A stretch of DNA of 64,000 nt from JAEXNA01 sp037189585 (GCA_037189585.1 JBBCJA010000006.1:1-64000); one strand, 5' to 3'; shown: positions 15,561 through 24,376, counted from the first letter of the stretch. Notes: generated from the letters alone by a model not told the origin. A program made the numbers and translations.

Positions 15561-18128
15561 TTAACGTTCGTTTTCGCTCTGGCTATCTCGGGTCACCCGG
15601 AGGCGTCGCGCCTGGGGGTCATCGCTTAGAGCGGCCCAAAACTCTCGAGGATCAAGCCCCTCGAGGGAGACTTCATAGGTTCCATCGGAACGGCGCTGTA
15701 GGGGGGCCCCTTCGGTGCCCTCCTCGGTTGCGAAGACCCGGGCGATGGTCACGTCAAGATCCTCGCCTTTCAGGATGACGACACCATCTGGACCCTCATC
15801 GACCTGCCGCAGACGAGGCAGATCCACCACCAGCCATTCGGTCGCGAGTCGCCATTCCAAGGAAAGCTCCGTGTCCCGCACCGGAGAACTCAGCCGGCAG
15901 ATCAGCGTACCCGTGGCCGCCGGGGTGAAGTCGCCAAACAGTAGAATTCCTTTTTCGCGAAGAAGCTGCTCACCGCTTTTCGGATTGCTGGAATAGCTCT
16001 GGCGATGGCTCTGCCCGTTCGGGCCCACAAGGTCTAGCTCCAGCCGAGTCTGGCCGGACCACGCTGTGGAAGCGCGCAGGCGGAACTCGGTGGGGCGGCC
16101 CAGGGCGAGAAGGCCCGATTCCGGAGGAAGCTCTATCGAATAGTCAAGATTTCCGGCGGGTGTGGAGCGAGGATAGAGTAGGAAAGAGACCTCGGTGGGG
16201 GGCTTGGGAATCTCGAGATGAACGTTCGAAACAGCGCCTCGAGAGGCTTCCTGAAAGACGATCTCCGCCTTTGTCTCGGTAGGCCCCTCCGCTGGCAGAG
16301 GCGTGGTCGTATCGAAAAGAAGAGACTCGGCATTGCGGCGAACAAAGGTCATGTCACCCACCCTGATCGACTCGACGCCCAACAGAACCTTGGCTAGCTC
16401 GGCACGGTCGCTGACCAACTGTAAGGTTTTGGAGCCTTGAGGCCAGACGACGTGAAAGTTCGAGCCGGAGACAACCCAAAACTCCTGGGAGAGAATACGC
16501 TGATGCCCCGCGGTGTCGTTTCCGGCGTAGACCTCGAGCCGCGTGGGACCGACCGGCAAGCGGCTCGGGTCGAGAGTCAGGGCAGCTCGCCCGTCCGACT
16601 CGCGTTCTACTTTGACCGCCCGTCCCGCGAATCTCGCGGTGCCTAGAGCCACCGGCCTGGGACTCGAGAGGTCCACTCGGTAGCGCTGATTCTGGCTCAA
16701 GAGATAAGGCGCCCCATCGACCTTGAGACCACCCTCGGGTAGAGAAGCCAGGGCTTTGAAATGAGCTAGCTCTATAGGCTCGAAGCCCCATTGACCCAGA
16801 ACCTTGACCTCAATCTCAGGGGAACGTCCTGACCAGAGTTTCTCGAATCCCTCGATCTCCAAACTCCCACTTGAGGAAACCGCGGCTTTCAAAGGAGAAG
16901 CGTCGCCGTTCTGAGAGTCCCATACCCTCGCCTCGCGTGTCACGGCGGGCTCGATCAAGGCGGGATGGGTTTTGCTGGTCACGCGATCCGCCAGGACACG
17001 AACTTCGGACAAGGAGGTTGAGGAAGCGGGAACCAGGCTATTCGGCTCGTCCGACATCCAGCTTAGCGTTGGTTTGCGTGGAGCACTGGTGGACATCGGG
17101 GTGCAGACCAGTATAGAGCGGACGTTCTGACGAAGCGGGCCTTCGGGTGCCCGCTCGTCCTCGCCGTAACGGATCCGTTCCGAGCTCTTGAGCCAGAAGC
17201 GACCCTGTCCCTGAGGCTCGAGACGAGCCGAGGTCCAGTGATAGCTCTCCTGATAGTCGGTGGCTCGGTAAAAGAATCCACCGATAGAGGCGGCCGCTCC
17301 GATCAAGCCGAGGTCCTGATCGCCTAGCATCTGCGAGATCATCTTCCCCGCGGCCTCGGCTTTGAAGGTCTTGCTCTGTTTACCCATGCTGGTCTCGAGC
17401 TCACCCAAAAGCTTGGCCACCACCTGTGGGTCTCCCAGTCTCATCTTGCTATCCACGGTAAAACCGAGCTCTTGGAATCCGGCTTCCAGCCGGTCCTCCA
17501 AGGTCTCGGCCTCAGGCTTCTCACGATGCAAGGCGCCCAGGAATACCTGCAAATTCTCGTAGCCCGCGACCACATCCGAGTAGCGTCCAAAGTGGTCGAT
17601 AAAGTTCGAAGCTTTGATCTTTCGCGTGCGCTGAATCTCTTCCCAAGACTCCAGAGTTCGGGTACGAATAAAGAGCAAAATGGGGAACTTCTGCCTTTCA
17701 TTCTCCACTTTGATGCGGATCTCGCGCTCGCCTCGGGCCAGGTCGATACGCCCTCGGTCGGTCTTGCCTTGACGCGCGCTGTCGAAAACCATCGAGCCTT
17801 CCGGAGTGGTCAAAAACCAGCCAACCGACCAATCACGCAATCGGCTCTGCTCGTCCTTGTTCTGGCTGGAAAGCTCCGGAGCATCGAGATCCACGTTGAG
17901 CAAGATGAGGTCGCCTTGGCGCAGTTCGGGAACTCTATCGATGGGCAAGCGTTGCCCCGCTCGCTCGACCCACATCTCCACCGGAAGCGCCTTGTAGGGG
18001 AAGGCGCGCTCCCCCACCGTGGCCGCGGTTGACACCGGGGCGGTCGACGTTTCTTGAGCCGGTGATGGGGTAGCGAACGGCAACCAGCAAGCCAACAAAA
18101 ATCCCCAGGCTAACGAACGTTTGGACAC
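15561..18128 (-). CDS. Large secreted protein of unknown function
   Basis: 855 residues, GTG at 18128. An in-frame stop lies just upstream, so no earlier start is possible. A clean signal peptide (SLAWGFLLACWLPFATPSPAQ) is followed by beta-rich sequence. From about residue 330 it has features of successive Ig-like or bacterial surface domains, for example LEVYAGNDTAGHQRILSQEF and FRLRASTAWSGQTRLELDL. No catalytic motif is recognised. The upstream gene (19476-18166) ends 37 nt before it on the same strand, so they probably form one unit for envelope proteins. Confidence 0.75.
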   Translation of the reverse strand: MSKRSLAWGFLLACWLPFATPSPAQETSTAPVSTAATVGERAFPYKALPVEMWVERAGQRLPIDRVPELRQGDLILLNVDLDAPELSSQNKDEQSRLRDWSVGWFLTTPEGSMVFDSARQGKTDRGRIDLARGEREIRIKVENERQKFPILLFIRTRTLESWEEIQRTRKIKASNFIDHFGRYSDVVAGYENLQVFLGALHREKPEAETLEDRLEAGFQELGFTVDSKMRLGDPQVVAKLLGELETSMGKQSKTFKAEAAGKMISQMLGDQDLGLIGAAASIGGFFYRATDYQESYHWTSARLEPQGQGRFWLKSSERIRYGEDERAPEGPLRQNVRSILVCTPMSTSAPRKPTLSWMSDEPNSLVPASSTSLSEVRVLADRVTSKTHPALIEPAVTREARVWDSQNGDASPLKAAVSSSGSLEIEGFEKLWSGRSPEIEVKVLGQWGFEPIELAHFKALASLPEGGLKVDGAPYLLSQNQRYRVDLSSPRPVALGTARFAGRAVKVERESDGRAALTLDPSRLPVGPTRLEVYAGNDTAGHQRILSQEFWVVSGSNFHVVWPQGSKTLQLVSDRAELAKVLLGVESIRVGDMTFVRRNAESLLFDTTTPLPAEGPTETKAEIVFQEASRGAVSNVHLEIPKPPTEVSFLLYPRSTPAGNLDYSIELPPESGLLALGRPTEFRLRASTAWSGQTRLELDLVGPNGQSHRQSYSSNPKSGEQLLREKGILLFGDFTPAATGTLICRLSSPVRDTELSLEWRLATEWLVVDLPRLRQVDEGPDGVVILKGEDLDVTIARVFATEEGTEGAPLQRRSDGTYEVSLEGLDPREFWAALSDDPQARRLRVTRDSQSENER

Positions 18129-18165
18129 GGCGAAGGGTTTTCTTCACCGCCATGTTGCATCCTTT

Positions 18166-19476
18166 TCAAGAGCTCTCTTGCAAAGTCCATTCGTGACGAT
18201 ACGGCTTCAAGCCAAATCGCCACGGAGCCAAAGCGTAGTTTTCAAAACACCAGTTCCAGGTGAACTGCTCGCGAGCGTCGAGCTTCTCCTTTTTGAAAAG
18301 CTCCGAGACTCTATCCCGCGTGGACTGGTTAAAGTCTCCAAACGGCGGGAGAGTGAAGGTTTCTTCCTCTCCTTTGAACCCGACCTTGACCACCAGGGTG
18401 GGAGCTTCCGAGCTCTCCAGTTTGTTCACCCACCGCGATTGGTTGGACGACTTGTCCTCGTAGGTGGTCGTCGTTCCGGAGTAGCGGGAGTAAGAACGAC
18501 GCGCGACGCGGCGGGTCGTGGTGTACTGTTCCGAATGCTGCACCGTCACATCCTTGAACTCCACGCCTGTGTAGGAGAGGGTGAACTCGAGCTCCCCTTC
18601 ATTCTCGGTGAGGATCGGTTGATGCCCCAAACTTCGAAGAAAGTCCATCAAAGTCTCCCTGGCGTCGTGGCGTTGAAGGGCGCTCAGACGCGCCTGGAAA
18701 GTGAATCCCACCCTGACCGGTTGGTCCGGTTGGCCGAGCCAGGCTTTCAATTTTTGGCGAGCTTCCAGGGCCTGAATCAGACTGGGCACATTGTTCTGAT
18801 TGGCGTATTTTTGGGAACTTTGGACTTCAAGCCAGCGTTTGAGAATCGCGTCGCGCTGCTCGGGTGAGAAGGCATCCTGGTGCCTCAAGACGGCGGCCAC
18901 AAGCGCTGAGGTTTGGCGCTCGTCGCATTGCTGGAGCCGACTCAGAATGCTCGAAACATCTTCGCGGCGAAGAAGACCAAGTTTGAAAGAAGCGTCGGGT
19001 TGGACGTTGACGGCTTTCTGAAGCCAGAGGGCCTGTCCCCACCAGTTCGGAGGATCGGCTTCAGCTACGAGGGTGGCGACCCCGAGCGTCAGGCCTTCAT
19101 CGCCACCCAAAATCTCCGTGACACTCAGACCTTGAAGTCGCTTGGCGGCAAAAAGAAGTGCCCATTCGCCCGCGTAAGGGTAGTATGGGAGAGAGCCGTG
19201 CCCCTTCATCTCCTTGATGCGATGGGTTACCAACTGGGGATCCTTGAGTAACCAGCTTCCCGTGGGCTCCAGGTGCAGTTGGCGCCGCTCGGCCCATCCC
19301 CATCCACCGTAGAACTCCCCGGGATTCCAGCCCACCATCAGCTCGCGATGCTCTCTAAGTGTCAACGCGCGTTGCACGGCCGGAACGCGAGTCAGAAAGT
19401 AGCCGGTCCACGCGAGCAGGGCGCTCAGTGCCCCTAGAACGGTCAAAGCTATCCGCCAGCGGGGCCTCTTTCGCAT
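18166..19476 (-). CDS. Membrane-anchored protein of unknown function
   Basis: Start placed at ATG 19476 (MRKRPRWRIALTVLGALSAL), giving 436 residues. A longer frame begins at 19542, but its extra 22 residues are P-rich and precede the natural basic-then-hydrophobic signal anchor. The body is alpha/beta and Trp-rich (FYGGWGWAERRQLHLEP). It contains a Tyr/Arg/Ser-rich stretch (TTTRRVARRSYSRYSGTTTT) and ends in a W-rich segment. No family is recognised. It lies immediately upstream of another exported protein and divergent from the DUF4013 gene. Confidence 0.7.
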   Translation of the reverse strand: MRKRPRWRIALTVLGALSALLAWTGYFLTRVPAVQRALTLREHRELMVGWNPGEFYGGWGWAERRQLHLEPTGSWLLKDPQLVTHRIKEMKGHGSLPYYPYAGEWALLFAAKRLQGLSVTEILGGDEGLTLGVATLVAEADPPNWWGQALWLQKAVNVQPDASFKLGLLRREDVSSILSRLQQCDERQTSALVAAVLRHQDAFSPEQRDAILKRWLEVQSSQKYANQNNVPSLIQALEARQKLKAWLGQPDQPVRVGFTFQARLSALQRHDARETLMDFLRSLGHQPILTENEGELEFTLSYTGVEFKDVTVQHSEQYTTTRRVARRSYSRYSGTTTTYEDKSSNQSRWVNKLESSEAPTLVVKVGFKGEEETFTLPPFGDFNQSTRDRVSELFKKEKLDAREQFTWNWCFENYALAPWRFGLKPYRHEWTLQESS

Positions 19477-19593
19477 ACTGGGCCTTTCGGCGGGGGACGG
19501 GATCGACCCTGGGGTTAGGGGCATACCAAGCTTCGCTGGCATTTATGCCTGCGAAGCCAATCACTTCATGCGAGGCGATGCGGGTGAGTTGGG

Positions 19594-20247
19594 ATGTCGG
19601 AGCGAAAAGTCGGCGGAGTGAACTCACCCATCGATCTCAAGACTCCTCTCTCTCTACGGGGGTCCTTTCGTTTTCCGCTGCAGTGCGAGCAGGCCCGCCA
19701 CGAGGTTCTGTGGGGAGCCGCGCTTTTGCTACTTCTTCCCGGCGTCGGCTGGCTGCTCAACATGGGCCATCGAATCGAAATGGTCCATCGGATGCACCAC
19801 GGTCTCTCGCCGTGGCCGGCCTGGGAAAACTATGGACGGCTCTTGCGCGGCGGCGCCATCACCTTTCTCGGCATGCTTTACTACTACGCTCCTGGAGCGG
19901 CGCTCATCTACTCCGGCGAAAAAGCTGTCGGGTGGACCTTGATCATCGCGGCCACCCTCGCCATCCCTGGATATATGACCCACTACTGCAAAAACTTCGA
20001 AGCCCGGGAGATCTTCAACCCCGCGCTCGCCTTATCGCGCGCCTTTCAGGGAGGGCTTCGCTACTGGCAGGCCTGGGGAATAGCTCTGACCGCGCTCGCA
20101 CTCTCTTTTCTAGGACTACTCTTCGGTCTGGGATTTCTTGCGACCAGTGTTTGGTTCTGGCAGGTCGCGGGCTTCAGCTTCGCCACCGTCTTCACGGAAC
20201 GGTTCCAACTGTCCGAAAGCGCGAAATTTCAAGACCTCGGTTTCTAA
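19594..20247 (+). CDS. DUF4013-type multi-pass membrane protein
   Basis: 217 residues, ATG at 19594. Four hydrophobic segments are visible at about 47-62 (LLLLLPGVGWLLNMG), 85-105, 112-130 and 160-190. The pattern (GYMTHYCKNFEAREIFNPAL, then a Y-W motif and paired C-terminal helices) fits the DUF4013 family of uncharacterised bacterial and archaeal membrane proteins. It starts 117 nt from the divergent 19476 gene. Function unknown. Confidence 0.65.
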   Translation: MSERKVGGVNSPIDLKTPLSLRGSFRFPLQCEQARHEVLWGAALLLLLPGVGWLLNMGHRIEMVHRMHHGLSPWPAWENYGRLLRGGAITFLGMLYYYAPGAALIYSGEKAVGWTLIIAATLAIPGYMTHYCKNFEAREIFNPALALSRAFQGGLRYWQAWGIALTALALSFLGLLFGLGFLATSVWFWQVAGFSFATVFTERFQLSESAKFQDLGF

Positions 20248-20341
20248 CCCAGCCGACTCTTGCCCACGTGGCTGTCCTTGCGTAGCGGCAACCTCGTTAA
20301 GGTATTGTAGCCCTTGGGCTTCCCGCCCCGAAATCCGGAGT

Positions 20342-21112
20342 TCAGAGGCTCCAGATGGGCTTTCGTTTTTCTAAAAAAGCGGCTAGCCCCTCACGTCCGT
20401 CGGAGGAGGCGCGAGCTTGGGCGATGACGTGAGCGGTGGCATTGAGTTGGCCCTCGTAAGGCAGTTCCCAAACCGCGGTCAGAAGCTCTTTGCTGGCCTT
20501 CTGGGCCTGAGGAGAACCTTGCAGAAGGGTGGAGAGCACGGTCTCGACACCGGCGTCGATATCCTCGGCGTAGGAATGGACCATCCCGATCCGATAAGCT
20601 TCCTGGGCGTCAAAGCGATCCCCGGTCAAAAGCTTGGCCCGGCTATTTGAAAGGCCGAGACGGCGCACCACGAAAGGGCTGATCACCGCCGCGACTAATC
20701 CCAGCCGCACCTCGGTGAAGCCGAACACCGCCTTGGGCCCCGCCACCGCGATGTCGACGCTACAGACTAATCCCGCTCCACCGCCCAAGGCCGCTCCGTG
20801 GACACGAGCCACCACCGGTTTGGGGCAGCGGTCGATGACCTGGAAAAGCTCTCCCATCTCACGAGCCGAGGCCAGATTCTCATCTTCGCTGGCCTGTCCC
20901 TGACCCTTCATCCAATCCAGATCGGCGCCGGCGGAAAAGGATGGCCCTTCACCGGCTAGCACGACCACTCTTACCAATGGGTCCGAGCCGGCTTCGGAAA
21001 AAGCCTGTTTGAGCTCGGCGATCAGTTCTGGGTTGAAGGCGTTATGCTTGTCCGGGCGACTCATGGTGAGCCAGCGGACCGGACCCCGGTTCTCGATGGA
21101 AATAGTGGACAT
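20342..21112 (-). CDS. Enoyl-CoA hydratase/isomerase family protein (methylglutaconyl-CoA hydratase-like)
   Basis: 256 residues from ATG 21112 (MSTISIENRGPVRWLTM); an in-frame start 24 nt earlier is less likely. The crotonase fold is clear: RPDKHNAFNPELI, the oxyanion-hole segment GPSFSAGADLDWMK, VHGAALGGGAGLVCSVDIAV and FGFTEVRLGLVAAVISP. The ALGGGAGL and FTEVRLG...ISP motifs resemble methylglutaconyl-CoA hydratase (LiuC) of leucine breakdown. Leucine genes do occur at 48-57 kb, but crotonase specificity cannot be fixed by eye. Confidence 0.85.
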   Translation of the reverse strand: MSTISIENRGPVRWLTMSRPDKHNAFNPELIAELKQAFSEAGSDPLVRVVVLAGEGPSFSAGADLDWMKGQGQASEDENLASAREMGELFQVIDRCPKPVVARVHGAALGGGAGLVCSVDIAVAGPKAVFGFTEVRLGLVAAVISPFVVRRLGLSNSRAKLLTGDRFDAQEAYRIGMVHSYAEDIDAGVETVLSTLLQGSPQAQKASKELLTAVWELPYEGQLNATAHVIAQARASSDGREGLAAFLEKRKPIWSL

Positions 21113-21201
21113 GGGGCGCGCCCTTCGGACCCTCATGCCCGACCTCCCTCCTGGGGCGTGTCACCAATCAGCCTTTCGTCGCTACACTTGTCCATTTCCG
21201 C

Positions 21202-21265
21202 CCTCCGCTGGCGATATTTTTCTGAAATACGCCCGGTATTAGGCGCAAAATCTCGCCAGCGGAGG
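21202..21265. repeat. Large nested inverted repeat in a divergent promoter region
   Basis: The arms 21202-21220 and 21247-21265 pair over 19 bp with one mismatch. Inside the loop a second 5-bp stem (AATAC at 21226-21230, GTATT at 21236-21240) closes on GCCCG. Partial pairing extends outward on both sides (TTTCCG against CGAAAA). It lies in the 273-bp gap between the divergent crotonase and LLM oxidoreductase genes; I see nothing else there. It could be an operator pair, a structured 5' leader or a REP/MITE-like remnant. Confidence 0.75.
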
Positions 21266-21385
21266 ACGAAAATGTTCTACGCGTAGCTCGAAACGCCAAT
21301 CAATGACACACCCCAATTTTGACCAAGAGACTGGAAATCAGAGCGTCAAGGACAACTCGCCCGAGAAGCGCACCATGGAAGGTGT

Positions 21386-22339
21386 ATGCAGATCGATCTC
21401 GCCTACACCGGCTCTCCTTTGGGCGTGGAGGAGGCCGCGCGCCGCGCTCAAGACCAGGGATACACCGGGCTTTGGACCTCGGAGGCCAAGCACGACCCTT
21501 TTCTCATCCTGGCTCTGGCCAGTCGGACCGCTCCAGATCTCCCCATCGGCTCAGGCATCGCCGTGGCCACCGCGCGAAGCCCCTTCACTCTGGCCCAATC
21601 GGCCTGGGATCTTTCCATTCTAAGCCAGGGAAAGTTTTCTCTCGGTCTGGGCAGCCAGGTCAAAGCTCACGTCACTCGCCGTTTCTCCATGCCCTGGGAG
21701 CGACCGGTGATGCGTATGCGAGAGATGATCCTGGCGCTCCGCGCTATCTGGCATGCTTTTCGAACGGGCGAAAAGCTTCACTTTGAGGGGGAATTTTATC
21801 GCCACACCCTGCTCACCCCAAACTTCGCCCCCGCTCCCTCCGATCAAAGAATCCCCATCGGACTCGCGGCCGTCGGCCCTCAGATGACGGCCCTTGCCGG
21901 AGAGCTCGCCGATTTCGTCCTCTTGCATCCCTTCACCCATCCCGCTCAGGTGCGAACCAAGACTCTCCCAGAACTTTCAAAGGGGAAAGAGAAGGCCGGA
22001 CGGGAGACCGTTCCCGAGGTGGTGGGCTCGCTCTTTGCCTTCACAGAAGACTCCCAGGCCGAACGGCGCCGCCAGGTGGTGAGGCAAAAGGTGGCCTTTT
22101 ACGGTTCCACCCCCGCCTATCATGGAGTCTTGGAGACTTTAGGACAGGTCGAGCTCGGAACGAAACTCCACGCCTTGTCCCGTGAAAACCGGTGGGAAAA
22201 GATGGGTGACCTGATCGAGGACTCGCTTCTGGAGCGCTTTTGTGTCACAGCACCCACTCAGGAAGAGCTCTTCTCGCGCGTTAGAGAAAGGTTCGCCGGA
22301 CTCTACGACCGGGTGATTCTGACCGTCCCTGGAGAGTAG
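21386..22339 (+). CDS. LLM-class (F420-dependent-type) oxidoreductase
   Basis: 317 residues, ATG at 21386 with GGAAGGTG 2-8 nt upstream. The luciferase-like TIM barrel is recognisable: EEAARRAQDQGYTGLWTSEA, LPIGSGIAVATARSPFTLAQ, LSQGKFSLGLGSQVK and RMREMILALRAIWHAFRTGE. It resembles the TIGR03617-type F420-dependent subgroup, which uses reduced F420 (or FMN) to act on an unknown substrate. No F420 synthesis gene is in the window. A terminator-like hairpin follows. Confidence 0.85.
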   Translation: MQIDLAYTGSPLGVEEAARRAQDQGYTGLWTSEAKHDPFLILALASRTAPDLPIGSGIAVATARSPFTLAQSAWDLSILSQGKFSLGLGSQVKAHVTRRFSMPWERPVMRMREMILALRAIWHAFRTGEKLHFEGEFYRHTLLTPNFAPAPSDQRIPIGLAAVGPQMTALAGELADFVLLHPFTHPAQVRTKTLPELSKGKEKAGRETVPEVVGSLFAFTEDSQAERRRQVVRQKVAFYGSTPAYHGVLETLGQVELGTKLHALSRENRWEKMGDLIEDSLLERFCVTAPTQEELFSRVRERFAGLYDRVILTVPGE

Positions 22340-22351
22340 CCGAAAAACAGA

Positions 22352-22387
22352 TCAGCCCTCCAGATTCCCCGAGGTCTGGAGGGCTGA
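22352..22387. terminator. Perfect 13-bp hairpin between convergent genes
   Basis: The arms 22352-22364 and 22375-22387 are fully complementary with a 10-nt loop. On the minus strand the stem is followed by CTGTTTTTC, a U-rich tract. It therefore looks like the rho-independent terminator of the minus-strand peptide gene and may also stop the LLM gene. Confidence 0.75.
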
Positions 22388-22412
22388 CATCTGTGACTAT
22401 CGCTTTTGGGGT

Positions 22413-22508
22413 TCATTTGCCCTTAGCAAGAGCCGCGGCTTTCTTCTGGGCTACTAATGCCAAGAGCATTTTCTTGGCCTGCACGATCTCGTTGGTTGAG
22501 TTTTTCAC
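22413..22508 (-). CDS. 31-residue basic amphipathic peptide
   Basis: Minus-strand GTG at 22508, stop at 22413. It is preceded by a near-ideal ribosome-binding site, GGAGGTG (22516-22522), and followed 25 nt later by a perfect terminator hairpin. The peptide begins MKNSTNEIVQAKKML and ends KKAAALAKGK. It is Lys/Ala/Leu-rich, net positive and likely a single amphipathic helix, without cysteine. It lies downstream of the alpha/beta hydrolase gene on the same strand. It could be a bacteriocin-like or signalling peptide, or a small membrane-binding regulator; no family is recognised. Confidence 0.65.
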   Translation of the reverse strand: MKNSTNEIVQAKKMLLALVAQKKAAALAKGK

Positions 22509-22628
22509 GTCAGCTCACCTCCTTCCCTAAAATTGACCACAGTTTGCAACTTTAGAACGAAAAAATCAACCCCCGGTTCCCAAATTGGTGGACTTGTTAC
22601 AAATCGCGTGAAGCCTTGCTGTATCAGG

Positions 22629-23708
22629 TCAGGCGCCGTTTGGCGTCGTGGGGAGAAAGGCCCAGCTTTGGAAGTAGGCCGCCGCCACCTGCCAATCCTC
22701 GGAGAGGTAGCGACGAGCCTCTTCCTCTCCCTTAAGATAGCAGTCCAAAAAGGCGGTAGCGGTGGAATTAACCATGGTGGCGGTCCGGCGCTTGATCAGC
22801 CCCATGACCTGGCTAAAGTCCGAATGTTTGGTCCCGCCGATCAAAAGATGGTAACGGTCTGGGGACTTGACCCACTCGAAAGGACGAAGATGAGCCTGAG
22901 GGCCCCGGCCGACGGTCCACAGGTCGTCGCGGTCGCCACTCATAAAGAGAATGGGACGCTCGATCTGGGCGTAGCCTTCCGCCGTCATGCCGAGGCGCTG
23001 AGCCGGAAAAGAGTCTCCATAGGGAGACATAGCGATGAAAGCTTTAAAGCGCGGGTCGGAGAGCGCTACCGACTGCCCCCCCACATCGGCCACCGGTACC
23101 CCCGCGATGGCCTGCAGAGTCAAGGCTCCGAAAGAGTGACCCACCAGCGCCGCCTTGTCGGGATTGGCGCGCCGGCAGAGATGGAGCGGCAGGCGTTCTC
23201 TCTCTAAGAGCTCTAGAGCGAGAATCACCTCGGCCACGCGAGTGGACAGCTCTTTTCGAGAAAAGGCTCCAAAAGGGGTGCGGCGGAAAACGGCGGTCCA
23301 GTCGCTACCGGAATGGACCGGTGAAATCACCATGTAGCCGTGACTGGCCAGATGCTTTTCCAGATATCGAGAGGCTTGGGCGTGCGCCCCCAGGCCGGGA
23401 GAGACGACCACCACCGGAAACCCCTCCGGCCCGGGCAGACCTAAGGGATAGAGAGCTGTGAAAGCCACCTCACGGCCGAGTCCTTGATGGCGAAACACCT
23501 GTTGGTGAGTATCGACGGGATAGGGCCCGGATTCCGCCTTATAAGGTTGTCGAAGTACGTCAGCCGAACCCGGCTTTTGTCGAAGCAGAGAACGGAGATT
23601 GCCCAGAGGACTGTCGTCGTCGGAACCAGCCGGGTCATGCCCTAAAAGCGCCTCGGTGAGACGATGGCTTGCCCTGAGCGTTTTGGCTAGAATTCGGTCT
23701 GTCGACAT
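22629..23708 (-). CDS. Alpha/beta hydrolase, PAF-acetylhydrolase/dienelactone-hydrolase type
   Basis: 359 residues from ATG 23708 (MSTDRILAKTLR); the open frame extends further upstream, but without family resemblance. The nucleophile elbow is GHSFG within KAALVGHSFGALTLQAIAG. Upstream is the oxyanion strand VVVVSPGLGAHAQ, and downstream the acid strand ILFMSGDRDDLW and a catalytic-His candidate in GTKHSDF. The long N-terminal portion and the GHSFG-T pattern resemble PAF acetylhydrolase isoform II-like esterases. It is intracellular by the absence of a signal peptide. The substrate is unknown. Confidence 0.8.
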   Translation of the reverse strand: MSTDRILAKTLRASHRLTEALLGHDPAGSDDDSPLGNLRSLLRQKPGSADVLRQPYKAESGPYPVDTHQQVFRHQGLGREVAFTALYPLGLPGPEGFPVVVVSPGLGAHAQASRYLEKHLASHGYMVISPVHSGSDWTAVFRRTPFGAFSRKELSTRVAEVILALELLERERLPLHLCRRANPDKAALVGHSFGALTLQAIAGVPVADVGGQSVALSDPRFKAFIAMSPYGDSFPAQRLGMTAEGYAQIERPILFMSGDRDDLWTVGRGPQAHLRPFEWVKSPDRYHLLIGGTKHSDFSQVMGLIKRRTATMVNSTATAFLDCYLKGEEEARRYLSEDWQVAAAYFQSWAFLPTTPNGA

Positions 23709-23937
23709 AGGTAGATTTATTCCTATTTCAACCAAACTTGACCACCCCCCTCGTGAGAGCGAGTACTTATGCCATCTTTCCAGAAGCGTGTAGATATCAA
23801 CACGGCCGAAGCCAGAGGTCATCTTCCAAATCCAATTTTATCTTCCAACCGCCTTTACATTAGTAATTTCATGGCCTATGCTGAGCGATGCTATCGACGC
23901 CCCGTGCTCGGTAGGGCAATTTGGAAGAGGTACGAGA

Positions 23938-24231
23938 ATGCTTACGGATCCCGATATCGACGTCATGCTCCACAATGAGGAGAATCAGATCGGCAACAAA
24001 TTCAGTCTGATCACCCTGGTGGCCAAACGCGCCGCCAATCTGCGCAGCGGGAATCCCGCTCTTGTCGACGTCAACTGTCGCAATCCCGTCAGTGTGGCGC
24101 TCCACGAGATCGCCCAGGGGAAAGTCAGTTCGCGTATCCCGGTGGCCGGCGAGTCCACCCCGGGTCACGAGGACGACGCGGCCGCAGCGGCACTCGCCGC
24201 CGCTCTGGGTCACATTTCGCTCGGCGAGTAG
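23938..24231 (+). CDS. rpoZ: RNA polymerase omega subunit
   Basis: 97 residues from ATG 23938 (MLTDPDIDVML), with GAAGAGG 8 nt upstream; an upstream in-frame start would add 20 unrelated residues. The core omega signature is present: KFSLITLVAKRAANLRSGNP, then NPVSVALHEIAQGKV. Omega binds the beta' subunit and helps assemble RNA polymerase. The alanine-rich C-terminus is normal. It is a single-gene unit closed by a hairpin terminator. The 229-nt gap upstream, shared with the divergent hydrolase, probably holds both promoters. Confidence 0.9.
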   Translation: MLTDPDIDVMLHNEENQIGNKFSLITLVAKRAANLRSGNPALVDVNCRNPVSVALHEIAQGKVSSRIPVAGESTPGHEDDAAAAALAAALGHISLGE

Positions 24232-24257
24232 GCCACAACGTCATTAACCCCACAGGT

Positions 24258-24284
24258 GGGATGGGACCGGTAAGGTTCCATCCC
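24258..24284 (+). terminator. rpoZ terminator
   Basis: GGGATGGGACC (24258-24268) and GGTTCCATCCC (24274-24284) form an 11-bp stem with one G-U pair and a 5-nt loop. The stem is followed by TGCTTTGCGTTT, a modest U-tract. It lies 27 nt after the rpoZ stop. Confidence 0.75.
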
Positions 24285-24336
24285 TGCTTTGCGTTTACGC
24301 CACCCTTCCATGGAATTAAAATGCAACCCGAAATTC

Positions 24337-24376
24337 TTTTGACGTTCTTTTGACTGTGAGGCGATAGAGTTTGTCT
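24337..24376 (+). promoter_or_regulatory. Putative activator-dependent promoter for a leaderless mRNA
   Basis: TTTTGAC occurs at 24337-24343 and again at 24348-24354, exactly 11 nt apart. After a 10-nt gap comes TAGAGT (24365-24370), a TANNNT -10 box, and then only 6 nt before the ATG at 24377. Transcription should therefore start at or next to the A of the ATG, and no Shine-Dalgarno sequence is present. The same arrangement occurs before the gene at 57842. An 11-bp direct repeat in place of a -35 box is typical of OmpR/PhoB-class activators. Confidence 0.6.

Noticed and set aside
19359..20285. 308-residue plus-strand ORF
   Set aside because: It overlaps the DUF4013 gene in another frame and is Arg/Ser-rich, typical of an out-of-frame translation.
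23738..23769. rpoZ promoter (TTGACC then TACTTA)
   Set aside because: The spacer is 20 nt, too long for a confident call.
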